From: Polynucleobacter sinensis
GTDB lineage: Bacteria > Pseudomonadota > Gammaproteobacteria > Burkholderiales > Burkholderiaceae
Length of the DNA stretch: 64,000 nucleotides
Direction of reading: 5' to 3'
NCBI RefSeq assembly: GCF_001595985.1
Contig: NZ_LOJJ01000003.1
Coordinates: 248,001 to 312,000, forward strand
A program made the translations under genes and the position numbers. The notes beneath the pieces are model-generated. The model did not search any database. It worked only from the letters and a program-made list of their open reading frames with translations, and was not told where the DNA came from. Shown here one piece after another: positions 21,322-30,990 of this stretch (positions are counted from its first letter, which is position 1; every line of letters starts with the position of its first letter).

Positions 21322-23358
21322 ATGACTACGAAAATGTTTAAGAAAATTTTGATTGCAAATCGCGGCGAGATCGCTTGCCGTGTAATGAAGACTGCTAAGA
21401 AGATGGGTATCAAGACGGTTGCCGTCTACTCTGAGGCAGATAAGGAAGCGCGTCACGTACAAATGGCTGACGAGGCTGTCTGTATTGGACCGGCACCTTC
21501 TCGTGAGTCTTATCTGGTGATGGATCGCATTATTCAAGCATGCAAAGATACTGGCGCTCAAGCAGTTCATCCAGGATATGGCTTCCTCTCTGAAAACGAG
21601 CAATTCGCTCGTCGATGCGAAGAAGAGGGTATTGTTTTTATTGGCCCTAAATATCAATCTATTGCAGCGATGGGGGATAAGATTGCCTCTAAGAAGTTAG
21701 CGCTAGAGGCTAAGGTAAATACTATTCCAGGCTTCAATGAAGCGATTGAGAAGCCAGAGGATGCTGTCAAGATCGCGCAAGGAATCGGCTATCCAGTCAT
21801 GATCAAAGCTTCTGCTGGTGGCGGCGGCAAGGGTCTGCGCGTTGCTTTTAATGACAAGGAAGCGTTTGAAGGTTTCACAGCCTGCCGTACCGAGGCTCTT
21901 AATAGCTTTGGTGACGACCGTGTCTTTATTGAAAAATTTGTCGAAGGCCCACGCCATATTGAAATTCAGGTCTTGGGGGACTCACATGGCAATGTCGTCT
22001 ATCTAGGCGAACGTGATTGTTCTATTCAACGTCGCCATCAAAAAGTTATTGAAGAGGCGCCATCACCTTTTATTGATCCTGCCACTCGAAAGGCAATGGG
22101 TGAACAAGCGGTTGCATTGGCTAAGGCAGTGAACTATCAATCGGCCGGCACTGTTGAATTTGTTGTCGGTAAAGATAAGTCTTTCTATTTCTTGGAAATG
22201 AATACCCGACTCCAAGTGGAGCACCCCGTAACAGAGGGAATCACTGGCTTAGACCTCGTTGAGCAAATGATACGTGTTGCAGCTGGCGAGAAGTTGGCAT
22301 TTAAGCAAGAAGATATCAAGCTTAATGGCTGGTCTATGGAGTGCCGAATTAATGCCGATGATCCGTTCCGCAATTTCCTCCCATCGACTGGACGTCTAGT
22401 TAAATACCGCCCACCAGCTGCGGTAGATGGCGTACGCGTGGATACAGGCGTGTATGAAGGTGGTGAGATTCCAATGTATTACGACTCAATGATTGCCAAA
22501 CTCATTGTTCATGGCAAAGATCGTGCTGAGGCAATTGAAAAGATGCGTGCCGCTCTAAATGATTTCGTGATTCGCGGCATTCACTCAAATATTCCATTTC
22601 AGGCTGCCTTATTGCAGCATCCAAGATTCGTGTCTGGGGACTTTACAACCGGGTTTATTGCAGAGGAGTATCCAGAAGGATTTAAAAAAGACTCTGTTCA
22701 ACCTTCAGATCCCAAACGCCTAGCGGCCTTGGCTGCATTTATGCGCTATCGTTATCTTGAGCACATCAAAATGATTGATGGTCAGCTAGCTGGCCATGAG
22801 ATGACTATTGCAAAGAAATTTGTTGTAGTTACTGGTGCACGAGTGGGTTCGAGTGATGGCGCTCAAGAAGTTCCGATTCGGGTTGAACTTAAAGATGGTG
22901 TCTATTCCGTCTTCATCGATGAGCATGATGGCATAACTCGTTATGACATCGTGAGCAATTGGCGTCCTGGCCAAATCTGTTTGCATGCAACCATTAATGG
23001 AAGCAACAAGATCACTGCTCAAGTTGAACGCAAGGGTGTTAAGTACGTTTTGGTGTTAGATGGTGCGCATTACGAATGCATGGTTCTAAGCCCGTTGGGT
23101 GCAGAGTTGCAGCGCCGTATGTTAGTCAAGGTTCCCCCCGATACATCCAAGTTGGTTATGTCGCCAATGCCTGGTTTACTGACTAATATTTCCGTTAAGG
23201 TTGGCGACTCTGTTACCGCCGGTCAAAAATTAGCCGCGATCGAAGCCATGAAAATGGAGAATACTTTGGTTGCTGCGCAAGATGGTGTTGTTGCCCAGAT
23301 TTGCGCCAATGTGGGTGAAAGTTTAGCCGTTGACCAGTTGATTATTCGCTTTGAATAG
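21322..23358 (+). CDS. pccA: Propionyl-CoA carboxylase alpha (biotin) subunit
   Basis: 678 residues: biotin carboxylase (about 5-450; ATP-grasp loop [12 protein letters not shown], active-site [14 protein letters not shown]), a middle BT-type linker that docks to the beta subunit, and a C-terminal biotinyl domain with EAMKMEN, biotin Lys near residue 644. The ATG at 21322 or the in-frame ATG at 21334 could be the start. Follows pccB by 14 bases. Confidence 0.96.
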   Translation: MTTKMFKKILIANRGEIACRVMKTAKKMGIKTVAVYSEADKEARHVQMADEAVCIGPAPSRESYLVMDRIIQACKDTGAQAVHPGYGFLSENEQFARRCEEEGIVFIGPKYQSIAAMGDKIASKKLALEAKVNTIPGFNEAIEKPEDAVKIAQGIGYPVMIKASAGGGGKGLRVAFNDKEAFEGFTACRTEALNSFGDDRVFIEKFVEGPRHIEIQVLGDSHGNVVYLGERDCSIQRRHQKVIEEAPSPFIDPATRKAMGEQAVALAKAVNYQSAGTVEFVVGKDKSFYFLEMNTRLQVEHPVTEGITGLDLVEQMIRVAAGEKLAFKQEDIKLNGWSMECRINADDPFRNFLPSTGRLVKYRPPAAVDGVRVDTGVYEGGEIPMYYDSMIAKLIVHGKDRAEAIEKMRAALNDFVIRGIHSNIPFQAALLQHPRFVSGDFTTGFIAEEYPEGFKKDSVQPSDPKRLAALAAFMRYRYLEHIKMIDGQLAGHEMTIAKKFVVVTGARVGSSDGAQEVPIRVELKDGVYSVFIDEHDGITRYDIVSNWRPGQICLHATINGSNKITAQVERKGVKYVLVLDGAHYECMVLSPLGAELQRRMLVKVPPDTSKLVMSPMPGLLTNISVKVGDSVTAGQKLAAIEAMKMENTLVAAQDGVVAQICANVGESLAVDQLIIRFE

Positions 23359-23366
23359 GGTGCATT

Positions 23367-23828
23367 ATGACTAAGCCATTTAAAATTTTGGGTATTCAGC
23401 AAGTTGCTATCGGTGGAGAAAATAAAGATCGCCTACGCAAGCTTTGGGTGGATTTACTCGGCTTTGAGTACAAGAGCACTTTTGTCTCTGAACGTGAGAA
23501 TGTCGATGAAGATATTTGCGCAATCGGAGAAGGGGTTCATGAAATTGAAGTTGATCTGATGCAGCCTTTGGATATTGACAAAAAGCCAGCTGTCCACCAA
23601 ACACCCTTGAACCATATTGGTTTATGGGTTGATGATCTACCTAAAGCAGTCGAGTGGTTGTCTGCACAGGGTTTGCGTTTTGCACCAGGCGGTATTCGTA
23701 ATGGGGCTGGTGGACACGACATCACTTTTGTTCACCCAAAAGGAAATGAGGAGTTTCCGCTCTGCGGTGAGGGCGTTCTCATTGAGTTGGTTCAAGCACC
23801 GCCAGATATCATTAAGGCTTTGAGTTGA
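23367..23828 (+). CDS. VOC superfamily protein, methylmalonyl-CoA epimerase candidate
   Basis: 153 residues with two beta-alpha-beta-beta-beta halves of the vicinal-oxygen-chelate fold. It ends the mutase/carboxylase operon, where the epimerase converting (S)- to (R)-methylmalonyl-CoA is needed. Putative metal ligands are H83 ([10 protein letters not shown]) and E140 (VLIELVQ), with E61 possible. At the position of the usual first His (H-V-G-I-A-V) the protein has Gln (IQQVAIGG, Q12). Epimerase activity is therefore inferred from context; a lactoylglutathione-lyase-like role cannot be excluded. Confidence 0.7.
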   Translation: MTKPFKILGIQQVAIGGENKDRLRKLWVDLLGFEYKSTFVSERENVDEDICAIGEGVHEIEVDLMQPLDIDKKPAVHQTPLNHIGLWVDDLPKAVEWLSAQGLRFAPGGIRNGAGGHDITFVHPKGNEEFPLCGEGVLIELVQAPPDIIKALS

Positions 23829-23850
23829 TAAATTATTAAGAGGGCCTAGA

Positions 23851-24573
23851 TTGACCAATCTACTAGCCATCGATACCTCCTCCGCGTGGTGTTCGGTGGC
23901 TTTATCGTTAAATAATGCCGAGCCATTGCTGCGTCACCAAAAGGTATCTGCTGGTGCTAGTCAGCTGATCCTGCCTTGGGTTGATGAGTTACTTACAGAG
24001 GGTGGCATCCAACTTCGCGAGCTTGATGGCATTGCTATTGGCGTAGGTCCCGGTGCTTTTACTGGTGTGCGACTAGGCGTGGCGGTTGTTCAGGGCTTGG
24101 CAACAGCCGTAGGACTTCCTGTGGTGCCTGTCGCAAGTCTTGATGCTATTGCTGCAGAGCTTGTACTATCTCCGTCATTCATCGAATCTCAAGCCCAAAG
24201 TTTTGTCGTGGCAATAGATGCTCGGATGAATGAGGTGTATTGGGCTCGTTATCAAGTGATGCCTCATCAGATCCCGCAAAGACTGGGTGAGATTATTTTG
24301 AGTTCTCCAGATCAGGTTCAACTGATGGAAGCGCAGTATGTCGCTGGTAGCGCTATAAATGAGTTTGGTAAGCGCTTATTCGCTTCCACTCCAAGTCCTC
24401 TGCCGACGTCCTGTCAGGATGCTGATATTCACATTACTGCGCTTGGTGTCTTAGCGTGCGGACGAGCCCTTTGGTCGAAAGGTTTAAGGTCGGATATCCA
24501 TACTTTAGAGCCACTGTATATTCGCAATAAGGTGGCTTTTACGCATGCAGAACGAAAACAGCAAAATGTCTGA
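23851..24573 (+). CDS. tsaB: tRNA threonylcarbamoyladenosine protein TsaB
   Basis: Scaffold partner of TsaD in making t6A37 on ANN-decoding tRNAs. 240 residues in the ASKHA fold, with LLAIDTSSAWCSVALS at the N-terminus and the TsaB signature IGVGPGAFTGVRLGVAV near residue 70. TTG start with AAGAGGG upstream. The final 29 bases overlap rimI. Confidence 0.93.
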   Translation: MTNLLAIDTSSAWCSVALSLNNAEPLLRHQKVSAGASQLILPWVDELLTEGGIQLRELDGIAIGVGPGAFTGVRLGVAVVQGLATAVGLPVVPVASLDAIAAELVLSPSFIESQAQSFVVAIDARMNEVYWARYQVMPHQIPQRLGEIILSSPDQVQLMEAQYVAGSAINEFGKRLFASTPSPLPTSCQDADIHITALGVLACGRALWSKGLRSDIHTLEPLYIRNKVAFTHAERKQQNV

Positions 24574-25111
24574 TTCCTCAGAATTAATGCATTCCTATGC
24601 AGAAGGTGTGTCTGAACTTTCTTTTTTGCCTATGACGAATGCTGACCTTGACGCTGTTTTAGCGATTGAAAATCTTTCCCATATTCATCCATGGACGCAC
24701 GGCAATTTTGCAGATTCGATTGCCGCCGGTCATTGGGCGTATTGTGTGAGACCCCAAGTTGATGAGCCTATTGCAGGCAGCTATCTTGATCCCCAGATAC
24801 TTTGGGCCTATTGCGTTTTATTCCCAGCAGTGGATGAGTTACATCTTTTAAATATTACGGTTTCACCTAAATTACGAAGATTGGGAATTGGTGCGAAGAT
24901 CATGCAGGCGATTGAAGGTGTAGCTACCCAACAGAAAATTCCCCGCATTCTTCTAGAGGTGAGGCCGAGTAACACTAGCGCTTTAAAGCTATACGAGAAT
25001 TTAGGATACGAACAAATCGGTCTTCGTAAACAATACTATCCACAAAATCCAAATACTGGAAATAGAGAGGATGCTCTTGTCATGGCCAAATCGATTAAGC
25101 TAGCATCATGA
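24545..25111 (+). CDS. rimI: Ribosomal protein alanine N-acetyltransferase RimI
   Basis: GNAT acetyltransferase expected to acetylate the N-terminus of ribosomal protein S18. 188 residues, about 40 more than E. coli RimI. The acetyl-CoA loop is RRLGIGAKIM, and RPSNTSALKLYENLGYE is the family's C-terminal block. The start is uncertain: ATGs at 24545, 24566 and 24632 are in frame and none has a clear Shine-Dalgarno. tsaB-rimI adjacency is conserved in proteobacteria. Confidence 0.9.
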   Translation: MQNENSKMSDSSELMHSYAEGVSELSFLPMTNADLDAVLAIENLSHIHPWTHGNFADSIAAGHWAYCVRPQVDEPIAGSYLDPQILWAYCVLFPAVDELHLLNITVSPKLRRLGIGAKIMQAIEGVATQQKIPRILLEVRPSNTSALKLYENLGYEQIGLRKQYYPQNPNTGNREDALVMAKSIKLAS

Positions 25112-25650
25112 ATACACATTCCTCGTTCCTCAAAGAGATGGGCATTACTGAGTGGACCTCACGCGATGCGTCACCTGTCGACCAAAAGGTGGGCGGCATT
25201 TCCACTCAAGTTAGTCAAGTAGATCCAGTTGCCCCCTCTAGTCAGGCACTCCAAGAGAGGGCTTCCATGGGTCTCTGGTGGTTCTTTGGTGCAAAGCCTC
25301 AAGGCGATGCTGAGATATTTTTTAATAACGTGATCCGTGTGTTGGGCCTAACTCCGCAAGAGTGGACCTGGAAACATCCCGCTGAATCTATTAACCCAGA
25401 GGAACTACCTCAAGATGGAACGCCAATTGTGGCATTGGCATTTGGTGGTGCGGCTGCCCAAAAGCTATCTAATGAACGAGATGGATTGGCGCAGCTGAGA
25501 GAAACTGTTTTGGCTATTGATGCTGATGGAGTTGAAGAAGTTCCCTTGATTGCCACATTTGAACTAAATCATCTCGTCAGTAGATCAGTAGATAAGGGCT
25601 TGTTTTGGCAAGACTTGCTTCTCGCTAAATCGGTCATGCAAAATATTTAG
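25108..25650 (+). CDS. Degenerate uracil-DNA-glycosylase-fold protein, possible HolD (psi)-like
   Basis: 180 residues, ATG overlapping the rimI stop by 4 bases (ATGA), so translation is coupled. The last part, PLIATFELNHLVSRSVDKGL followed by FWQDLLLAK, aligns by eye with the family-4 UDG block (ValTyHPsyLLR...dKr.aWeDL), but the catalytic His-Pro is replaced by Glu-Leu. IVALAFGGAAAQKLS resembles the UDG G-x-x-A strand-helix. The N-terminal GE-x-PG and cysteine ligands of type-4 UDG are absent, so glycosylase activity is unlikely. E. coli holD (clamp-loader psi) also adjoins rimI. Function is unproven. Confidence 0.5.
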   Translation: MNTHSSFLKEMGITEWTSRDASPVDQKVGGISTQVSQVDPVAPSSQALQERASMGLWWFFGAKPQGDAEIFFNNVIRVLGLTPQEWTWKHPAESINPEELPQDGTPIVALAFGGAAAQKLSNERDGLAQLRETVLAIDADGVEEVPLIATFELNHLVSRSVDKGLFWQDLLLAKSVMQNI

Positions 25651-25656
25651 TAGTTC

Positions 25657-25690
25657 AGCATAAGCGCGCTGATGCCTTAATGCTTATGCT
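25657..25690. terminator. Hairpin between convergent genes
   Basis: AGCATAAGC (25657-25665) and GCTTATGCT (25682-25690) form a perfect 9-bp inverted repeat with a 16-base loop. It spans the convergent ends of the UDG-fold gene and lplT, with the right arm inside the last lplT codons. No U-tract follows on either strand, so termination is only probable. Confidence 0.35.
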
Positions 25691-26996
25691 CACCGATGAG
25701 GTGCATGGAATCATATTCCGCTTGATTGGCTGCGTGTCTTTTGATTACGAGCCACATGATAAAACTGACGGCAACTCCAAAGCCAATAATGACGTACTGA
25801 ATTGGCACATCTAGCCAAATTAATCCAGAATAGATCATCAGCATCATCAGTACCGAGATATTTTCATTGAAGTTTTGAACTGCGATTGAATGTCCAGCAG
25901 ACATCAATACATGGCCGCGATGCTGCAGCAGAGCATTCATTGGAACTACAAAATAACCCGCCAGCCAACCTACCAATATCAACAATAAATAAGCAGGCAG
26001 AAGATTGAGTGATAACTCAAGATTGCCAATACTTAGCAATGTTGTATTGGGGAGCATATCGGAGTTGTAAATGGCCATGACACAAACTACGAGACCCATG
26101 GCAATACCGTAGGGGAGGACATTTAAAGAATTACGAAGAGGAACGCGCCAAGCAGCCCAGACAGCGCCGCCAGCAACCCCAAAAGCGGAGATTGCTTGAA
26201 GAATGGCGCCTTGGGACAGATTCATGTGCAAAGCAACTTGCGCCCACTTGATAACGATAAATTGCAGCGTGGCTCCAGCACCCCAAAAAAGCGTAGTCAC
26301 TGCGAGGGAAATCTGACCAAGCCTATCATTCCATAATGTTTTGAAGCAACCTGCAAAGTCCTTCACCAGCTCAATAGGGTTAGTTTTCTGTGAGACATAG
26401 CGCGCCCCTGTATCAGGAATGCGTAAATTAATCAGTGCCGCTAGAACATAAATGAACATGATGATCATGATGGCTGATTCAGCAGCGGTATCAATACCAG
26501 TTTCTAGTGCAGGCATATCCCAGGCTAGGAGGCTCTGAGAGACGGTCTTGCTGATCAGAACTCCCCCCAATACGGTCCCCAAGATGATCGACCCTACAGT
26601 TAAACCCTCAATCCACCCATTAGCAGCTACTAGTTTTTCTGGAGGGAGAAGTTCGGTAAGGATGCCATATTTCGCCGGGGAGTAAGCAGCCGCGCCAAGG
26701 CCAACGATGGCATAAGCTAGGAGTGGGTGACTACCAAATAACATCACAACGCAGCCAACAAATTTGATAGTGTTGGTGATAAACATGACGTTACCCTTGG
26801 GCCGGGAGTCTGCAAAGGCTCCCACAAAGGCTGCTAGCAATACGTAAGAGAGAACGAAGAATAATTTGAGTAAAGGAGTCATCCAGGCCGGAGCGTTGAG
26901 CTGGACCAAGAGGGCGATTGCTGCGATCAGCAATGCGTTATCAGCAAGCGACGAAAAAAATTGCGCCGCCATAATGATGTAAAAACTACGGTTCAT
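25677..26996 (-). CDS. lplT: Lysophospholipid transporter LplT
   Basis: 439-residue MFS protein flipping lysophospholipids across the inner membrane. About 12 hydrophobic segments; N-terminus AAQFFSSLADNALLIAAIAL and SPAKYGILTELLPPEKLVAA match the LplT family. In E. coli the acyltransferase Aas is beside it; here no acyltransferase adjoins and the divergent neighbour is alr. Encoded convergently with the UDG-fold gene. Confidence 0.9.
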   Translation of the reverse strand: MNRSFYIIMAAQFFSSLADNALLIAAIALLVQLNAPAWMTPLLKLFFVLSYVLLAAFVGAFADSRPKGNVMFITNTIKFVGCVVMLFGSHPLLAYAIVGLGAAAYSPAKYGILTELLPPEKLVAANGWIEGLTVGSIILGTVLGGVLISKTVSQSLLAWDMPALETGIDTAAESAIMIIMFIYVLAALINLRIPDTGARYVSQKTNPIELVKDFAGCFKTLWNDRLGQISLAVTTLFWGAGATLQFIVIKWAQVALHMNLSQGAILQAISAFGVAGGAVWAAWRVPLRNSLNVLPYGIAMGLVVCVMAIYNSDMLPNTTLLSIGNLELSLNLLPAYLLLILVGWLAGYFVVPMNALLQHRGHVLMSAGHSIAVQNFNENISVLMMLMIYSGLIWLDVPIQYVIIGFGVAVSFIMWLVIKRHAANQAEYDSMHLIGEHKH

Positions 26997-27046
26997 TCGT
27001 ACAATCTATTCATTAATACAATTAAAACATGAAAGGAGGGGTGGAT

Positions 27047-28171
27047 ATGGGCTCATCAGCTAATCGCTTGATTAATAGACCAATTTTGGCATCCGTTCAT
27101 ACCGAGGCCTTCCGACATAATTTAAACAGAATTCGGGAGTTGGCGCCTGAATCGAAGATTTGGTCGGTTGTGAAGGCAAAAGCCTATGGTCACACCCTTG
27201 AGGCGGCCTTTAAGGGGCTTGAATCGACCGATGGTTTTGCCTTGCTTGATATCGCGGACGCTCAATGGTTAAGGGATCATGGATGGGCTGGCCGTATTCT
27301 GTTGTTAGAGGGCCTTTTTCACCCTGATGAGCTGGAAACAGCAGTGAAATTGAATTGTGACCTGGTTGTTCATAGCGAAAAACAAGTGGAATGGCTTCAG
27401 TCCCATCAAAACTATCCAGGTCATCCGCTCAATATTTTCTTGAAATTAAATTCTGGCATGAATCGACTTGGCTTTAGGCCCGAGCAATATCGTGAAGCCT
27501 TTCATCGCCTGCATGCTGCCAGATACCATATGCATCACATGACGCATTTTGCGAACGCGGATCAAGTTGATCGATTGCCGACTGTTGGGGAACAATTTGA
27601 ATGCTTTGAGAAGGCAATTGATGGTCTTCAAGCCCCAACATCTTTAGCGAATTCCGCGGCGATTTTATGGCATCGCAATATGTTGGGTGACTGGGTTCGC
27701 CCGGGAATCATGCTCTATGGTGTTTCTCCTACAGGCAGCTTTGCCGATATCGTTCGCTCGGACTTGCAGGCAGTAATGGAGCTGAGAAGTGAGATTATTG
27801 ATATTCAGCACCTCAAGAAGGGTGAACATGTGGGCTATGGCGGTCGCTATGAAGCGCCTGAGGATATGCGCATCGGCGTTATTGCCTGTGGATATGCCGA
27901 TGGCTACCCACGTCACGCAAAGGATGGTACCCCGGTTTGGGTTGCTAGTGCAGGCCCTGATGGGGATGATGTGATTTGCCCGATTGTTGGTCAGGTTTCC
28001 ATGGATATGCTGACGATTGATTTAAGGGGGGCTCCCAATGCCAACATTGGAAGCTTAGTGGAGCTTTGGGGTGGCGAGGTTCCTGTGGATGATGTTGCGC
28101 AAATGAGTGGCACCATTGGCTATGAGCTCATCTGCGCTCTAGCTCCAAGAGTTCCGGTGGTGATCAAGTAA
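27047..28171 (+). CDS. alr: Alanine racemase
   Basis: PLP enzyme making D-alanine for peptidoglycan, 374 residues. PLP lysine in WSVVKAKAYGH (usually KANAYGHG, so Asn is replaced by Lys), active-site segment YGVSP and substrate region GYADGYPRH. An ATG at 27029 is in frame, but AGGAGG lies between it and the ATG at 27047 at ideal spacing, so 27047 is the start. Divergent from lplT. Confidence 0.95.
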   Translation: MGSSANRLINRPILASVHTEAFRHNLNRIRELAPESKIWSVVKAKAYGHTLEAAFKGLESTDGFALLDIADAQWLRDHGWAGRILLLEGLFHPDELETAVKLNCDLVVHSEKQVEWLQSHQNYPGHPLNIFLKLNSGMNRLGFRPEQYREAFHRLHAARYHMHHMTHFANADQVDRLPTVGEQFECFEKAIDGLQAPTSLANSAAILWHRNMLGDWVRPGIMLYGVSPTGSFADIVRSDLQAVMELRSEIIDIQHLKKGEHVGYGGRYEAPEDMRIGVIACGYADGYPRHAKDGTPVWVASAGPDGDDVICPIVGQVSMDMLTIDLRGAPNANIGSLVELWGGEVPVDDVAQMSGTIGYELICALAPRVPVVIK

Positions 28172-28191
28172 ATCACCGAGAGCAAGAACTC

Positions 28192-29064
28192 TTATTTATT
28201 CCAGATTTGCCACCAGCGACGTTCTTTTTGCACACGCTGGCCAGTAATCATCATCTGGCTATCAGGAAAATTGAGTTTGAAGACTCGTGCGGCATCATTA
28301 CTGAGGTCTGTCATGCCCAACTTTTCATAGGACTTCACAAGAAGGTATAGGGCTTCTTCAACGGCTGGTGCGCGATCGTAATCACGTATCACGAGCTGAG
28401 CACGATTCGCTGATGCGAGGTATGCACCGCGTTGATAGTAAAAGCGCGCAACAATCACATCTGCTTCCGCGAGGGAGTTGACGATATAGCGCATACGGTC
28501 TAAAGCATCTGGGGCATATTTGCTATCAGGGAAACGCTCAACAACTACTTTAAAAGATTCAAATGCTTCCTTGGCTGCTTTGGGGTCTCGCTCGCTAAGA
28601 TCTTGCCCGGTAAATTTACCCAGCCAACCGAGGTCATCATTAAAGCTAATAAGACCTTTGAGGTAGTAGGCGTAATCCAAGTTAGGACTACCTTGGTGCA
28701 GTTTAATAAAGCGATCAATTGCAACCAAGGCTTGAGCTTGCTCCTGCGCCTTCCAATAACAATAAGCCGCATTGATCTGAGCTTGCTGCGAATAAGGGCC
28801 AAATGGGAAGCGGGCTTCTAATTTCTCGAAATATTTTCCGCATTTTGCAAAATCAGCATCATTTAACTTTTCATTGGCCTCCGAATACAGCTTGGTTTCT
28901 GACCAAATATCAGTATCGTCTTTTTGGCCATCGCTACCAGCGCAACCGCTTAATGCCATACAAACCACACCCAGGCTCAGCAGGAGGGATGAAAGAGATT
29001 TCTTGGAAGATGACCCAAGAATGGCAGCAAGCCTTAAACTGGCGTCTGAAATAACGTCCGACAT
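28192..29064 (-). CDS. bamD: Outer membrane assembly lipoprotein BamD
   Basis: Essential TPR lipoprotein of the BAM complex that inserts beta-barrel proteins. 290 residues from the ATG at 29064; the lipobox is LSGC near residue 39 and TPR-like helices follow (KFTGQDLSERDPKAAKEAFE; FPDSKYAPDALDRMRYIV). A longer frame from 29091 would overlap rluD's start. Divergent from rluD with about 20 bases between starts, an arrangement common in beta- and gammaproteobacteria. Confidence 0.93.
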   Translation of the reverse strand: MSDVISDASLRLAAILGSSSKKSLSSLLLSLGVVCMALSGCAGSDGQKDDTDIWSETKLYSEANEKLNDADFAKCGKYFEKLEARFPFGPYSQQAQINAAYCYWKAQEQAQALVAIDRFIKLHQGSPNLDYAYYLKGLISFNDDLGWLGKFTGQDLSERDPKAAKEAFESFKVVVERFPDSKYAPDALDRMRYIVNSLAEADVIVARFYYQRGAYLASANRAQLVIRDYDRAPAVEEALYLLVKSYEKLGMTDLSNDAARVFKLNFPDSQMMITGQRVQKERRWWQIWNK

Positions 29065-29084
29065 AACTAAAAGGCTCTTTAAGC

Positions 29085-30125
29085 GTGGCATTGCCGCATA
29101 CTCCCGATTCGAATCCCATTGATTATATCGATGAAGAGGATTTTATTGCCCTAGAAATACCAGAGAATGTATCTGGAGAGCGTTTGGATAAGTATTTAGG
29201 CGGCGCTTTGCCGGATTATTCCCGTAATCGCCTTAAGGCCTGGGTTGAAGCTGGGGCCGTTACGGTTGATGGCAAGGTCACCAAAGCGCGTCATTTGTTG
29301 CGGGGTGGGGAGAGCATCAAGGTTTTTCCTCAAGAAATGCCTGAACAGTTTGCATTTGCCCCTGAAAATATTCCACTCGATGTGGTTTATGAAGACGACA
29401 CTCTTATTGTGATTAATAAGCCCGCTGGACTTGTGGTTCATCCTGCCGCCGGAAATTGGACTGGCACCTTATTAAACGGGCTTTTATTTCACTATCCAGA
29501 GCTCAAGCACCTTCCTAGGGCAGGCATTGTGCATCGCTTGGATAAGGACACCTCTGGATTGATGGTGGTGGCTCGAACTGATCTTGCCCAGACATCACTT
29601 GTGAGGCAATTACAAGAGCGCACGGTAGGGCGTCGCTACCTCGCATGGGTTTGGGGCGAGGCCCCATCTCAAGGAAAAGTTCTCGCTACCGTCGGGCGGG
29701 ATCAACGCGATCGACTGAAGATGGCGGCGGGGAGCCCACAAGGCAAGCCTGCGGCAACACTATTTCGGAGATTGGCTAAGGGTGAGTTTATGGGTGCCCC
29801 ATTAGCTCTACTGGAGTGTCGACTGGAAACGGGCCGAACCCATCAAATCCGAGTGCACCTGGAATCTCTCGGATTTCCGTTACTAGGCGATCCCGTTTAT
29901 CGCAAGCGCACCCCTGGTGCCGCCAAATGCCTGCCTTTTGAGCGCCAGGCTTTGCATGCTTACGCTTTGAGTTTGCAGCATCCCAGTACATCAACTGTGT
30001 TGACATGGTTTCGCTTACCACCGCAAGATCTACATGATCTTTTGCCTCTCATTGCCATGAGTGAAGATGATCTTCCAAAAGAGTCGACACTCCTTGCATC
30101 TCTCCAAAATGATCAACACCAGTAA
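29085..30125 (+). CDS. rluD: 23S rRNA pseudouridine synthase RluD
   Basis: Makes pseudouridines at 1911/1915/1917 of helix 69. 346 residues with an S4 RNA-binding domain (GERLDKYLGGALPDYSRNRL) and the RluA-family catalytic block HRLDKDTSG containing the nucleophilic Asp. GTG start. The C-terminal end overlaps pgeF by 17 bases. Confidence 0.94.
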   Translation: MALPHTPDSNPIDYIDEEDFIALEIPENVSGERLDKYLGGALPDYSRNRLKAWVEAGAVTVDGKVTKARHLLRGGESIKVFPQEMPEQFAFAPENIPLDVVYEDDTLIVINKPAGLVVHPAAGNWTGTLLNGLLFHYPELKHLPRAGIVHRLDKDTSGLMVVARTDLAQTSLVRQLQERTVGRRYLAWVWGEAPSQGKVLATVGRDQRDRLKMAAGSPQGKPAATLFRRLAKGEFMGAPLALLECRLETGRTHQIRVHLESLGFPLLGDPVYRKRTPGAAKCLPFERQALHAYALSLQHPSTSTVLTWFRLPPQDLHDLLPLIAMSEDDLPKESTLLASLQNDQHQ

Positions 30126-30888
30126 CTTTCACGTGCCCGATTGGGCTAAACCAAGCTCGGTTAAAGCTCTCGTGACAACCCGATCTGGAGGGGTCAGCCT
30201 TCCGCCTTACGATCAACTCAATCTCGGGCTTAACTCTGGCGATAACCTAGATACCGTGATGAAGAATCGTCAGATTGTGCGTCAATCACTTCCTGGTGAG
30301 CCCGTCTGGTTAAAGCAAGTGCATGGAATTTCTGTGAGCACACCAACAACGAGATTGGTAAATCAAGCTGGCCCAAATGAAGCCGATGCTTCCGTTACCA
30401 ACCGGGTAAATGAAGTTCTCGCTATATTGACTGCGGACTGTATGCCGATCCTGTTTGCAAGTGACCATGGTGATGTCATTGGTGCTGCGCATGCAGGTTG
30501 GCGCGGTTTAAGTCAAGGCGTTTTAGAGCGCACCATTGATGCTATGTGCTTACTTAGGCCGGGGCTAGAACCTAGTGCTATCTCCGCATGGATGGGGCCA
30601 GCTATTGGACCTAACGCCTTTGAAGTTGGTGAAGACGTATACGAGGCCTTTTCTGATCACGACTCATCTCGCAAACCTTCAGCCTTTACACCTATTTCTG
30701 GAAAGGCTGGCAAGTATTTCGCCAATCTTTATATTTTGGCCGAACAGAGAATGAGGGCTACCGGTCTTAGCAAGATTCAGGGCGGCGGTTTTTGTACCTA
30801 TCAAGATAATGTCAATTTTTATTCCTATCGACGCGATGGCATAACTGGACGCTTTGCATCATTAATTTGGATTTCACCCGTACGTTGA
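30109..30888 (+). CDS. pgeF: PgeF/YfiH (LACC1-like) peptidoglycan-editing / purine nucleoside enzyme
   Basis: 259 residues from ATG 30109; a longer frame from 30061 would lie in rluD. Family motifs: LKQVHG, ADASVTN, ILTADCMPILFA, GAAHAGWRGLSQGV with His/Cys metal ligands (H in VHG, C in ADC, H in AHAGW). Formerly called multicopper polyphenol oxidase; YfiH/PgeF members remove L-Ser mistakes from UDP-MurNAc, and LACC1-type relatives act on purine nucleosides. rluD-pgeF coupling is usual. Confidence 0.88.
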   Translation: MINTSNFHVPDWAKPSSVKALVTTRSGGVSLPPYDQLNLGLNSGDNLDTVMKNRQIVRQSLPGEPVWLKQVHGISVSTPTTRLVNQAGPNEADASVTNRVNEVLAILTADCMPILFASDHGDVIGAAHAGWRGLSQGVLERTIDAMCLLRPGLEPSAISAWMGPAIGPNAFEVGEDVYEAFSDHDSSRKPSAFTPISGKAGKYFANLYILAEQRMRATGLSKIQGGGFCTYQDNVNFYSYRRDGITGRFASLIWISPVR

Positions 30889-30893
30889 GATTG

Positions 30894-30962
30894 GGGTTAT
30901 CACTAGATTCGCCCTTGGGCTAGGGTTAGTGCGTATAACCCTTCTGGCTATATAGAAGGAGA
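30894..30962 (+). other. Structured leader upstream of phaC
   Basis: GGGTTAT (30894-30900) pairs with ATAACCC (30935-30941). Inside lies the near-palindrome GCCCTTGGGC (30911-30920), followed by a CTTCT/AGAAG hairpin near 30941-30958 whose right arm includes an AAGGAG. Its role is unknown; it may be leader RNA or an operator region for phaC. Confidence 0.3.
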
Positions 30963-30990
30963 ATGATCTCAATAACTTTAAGAGATTACT

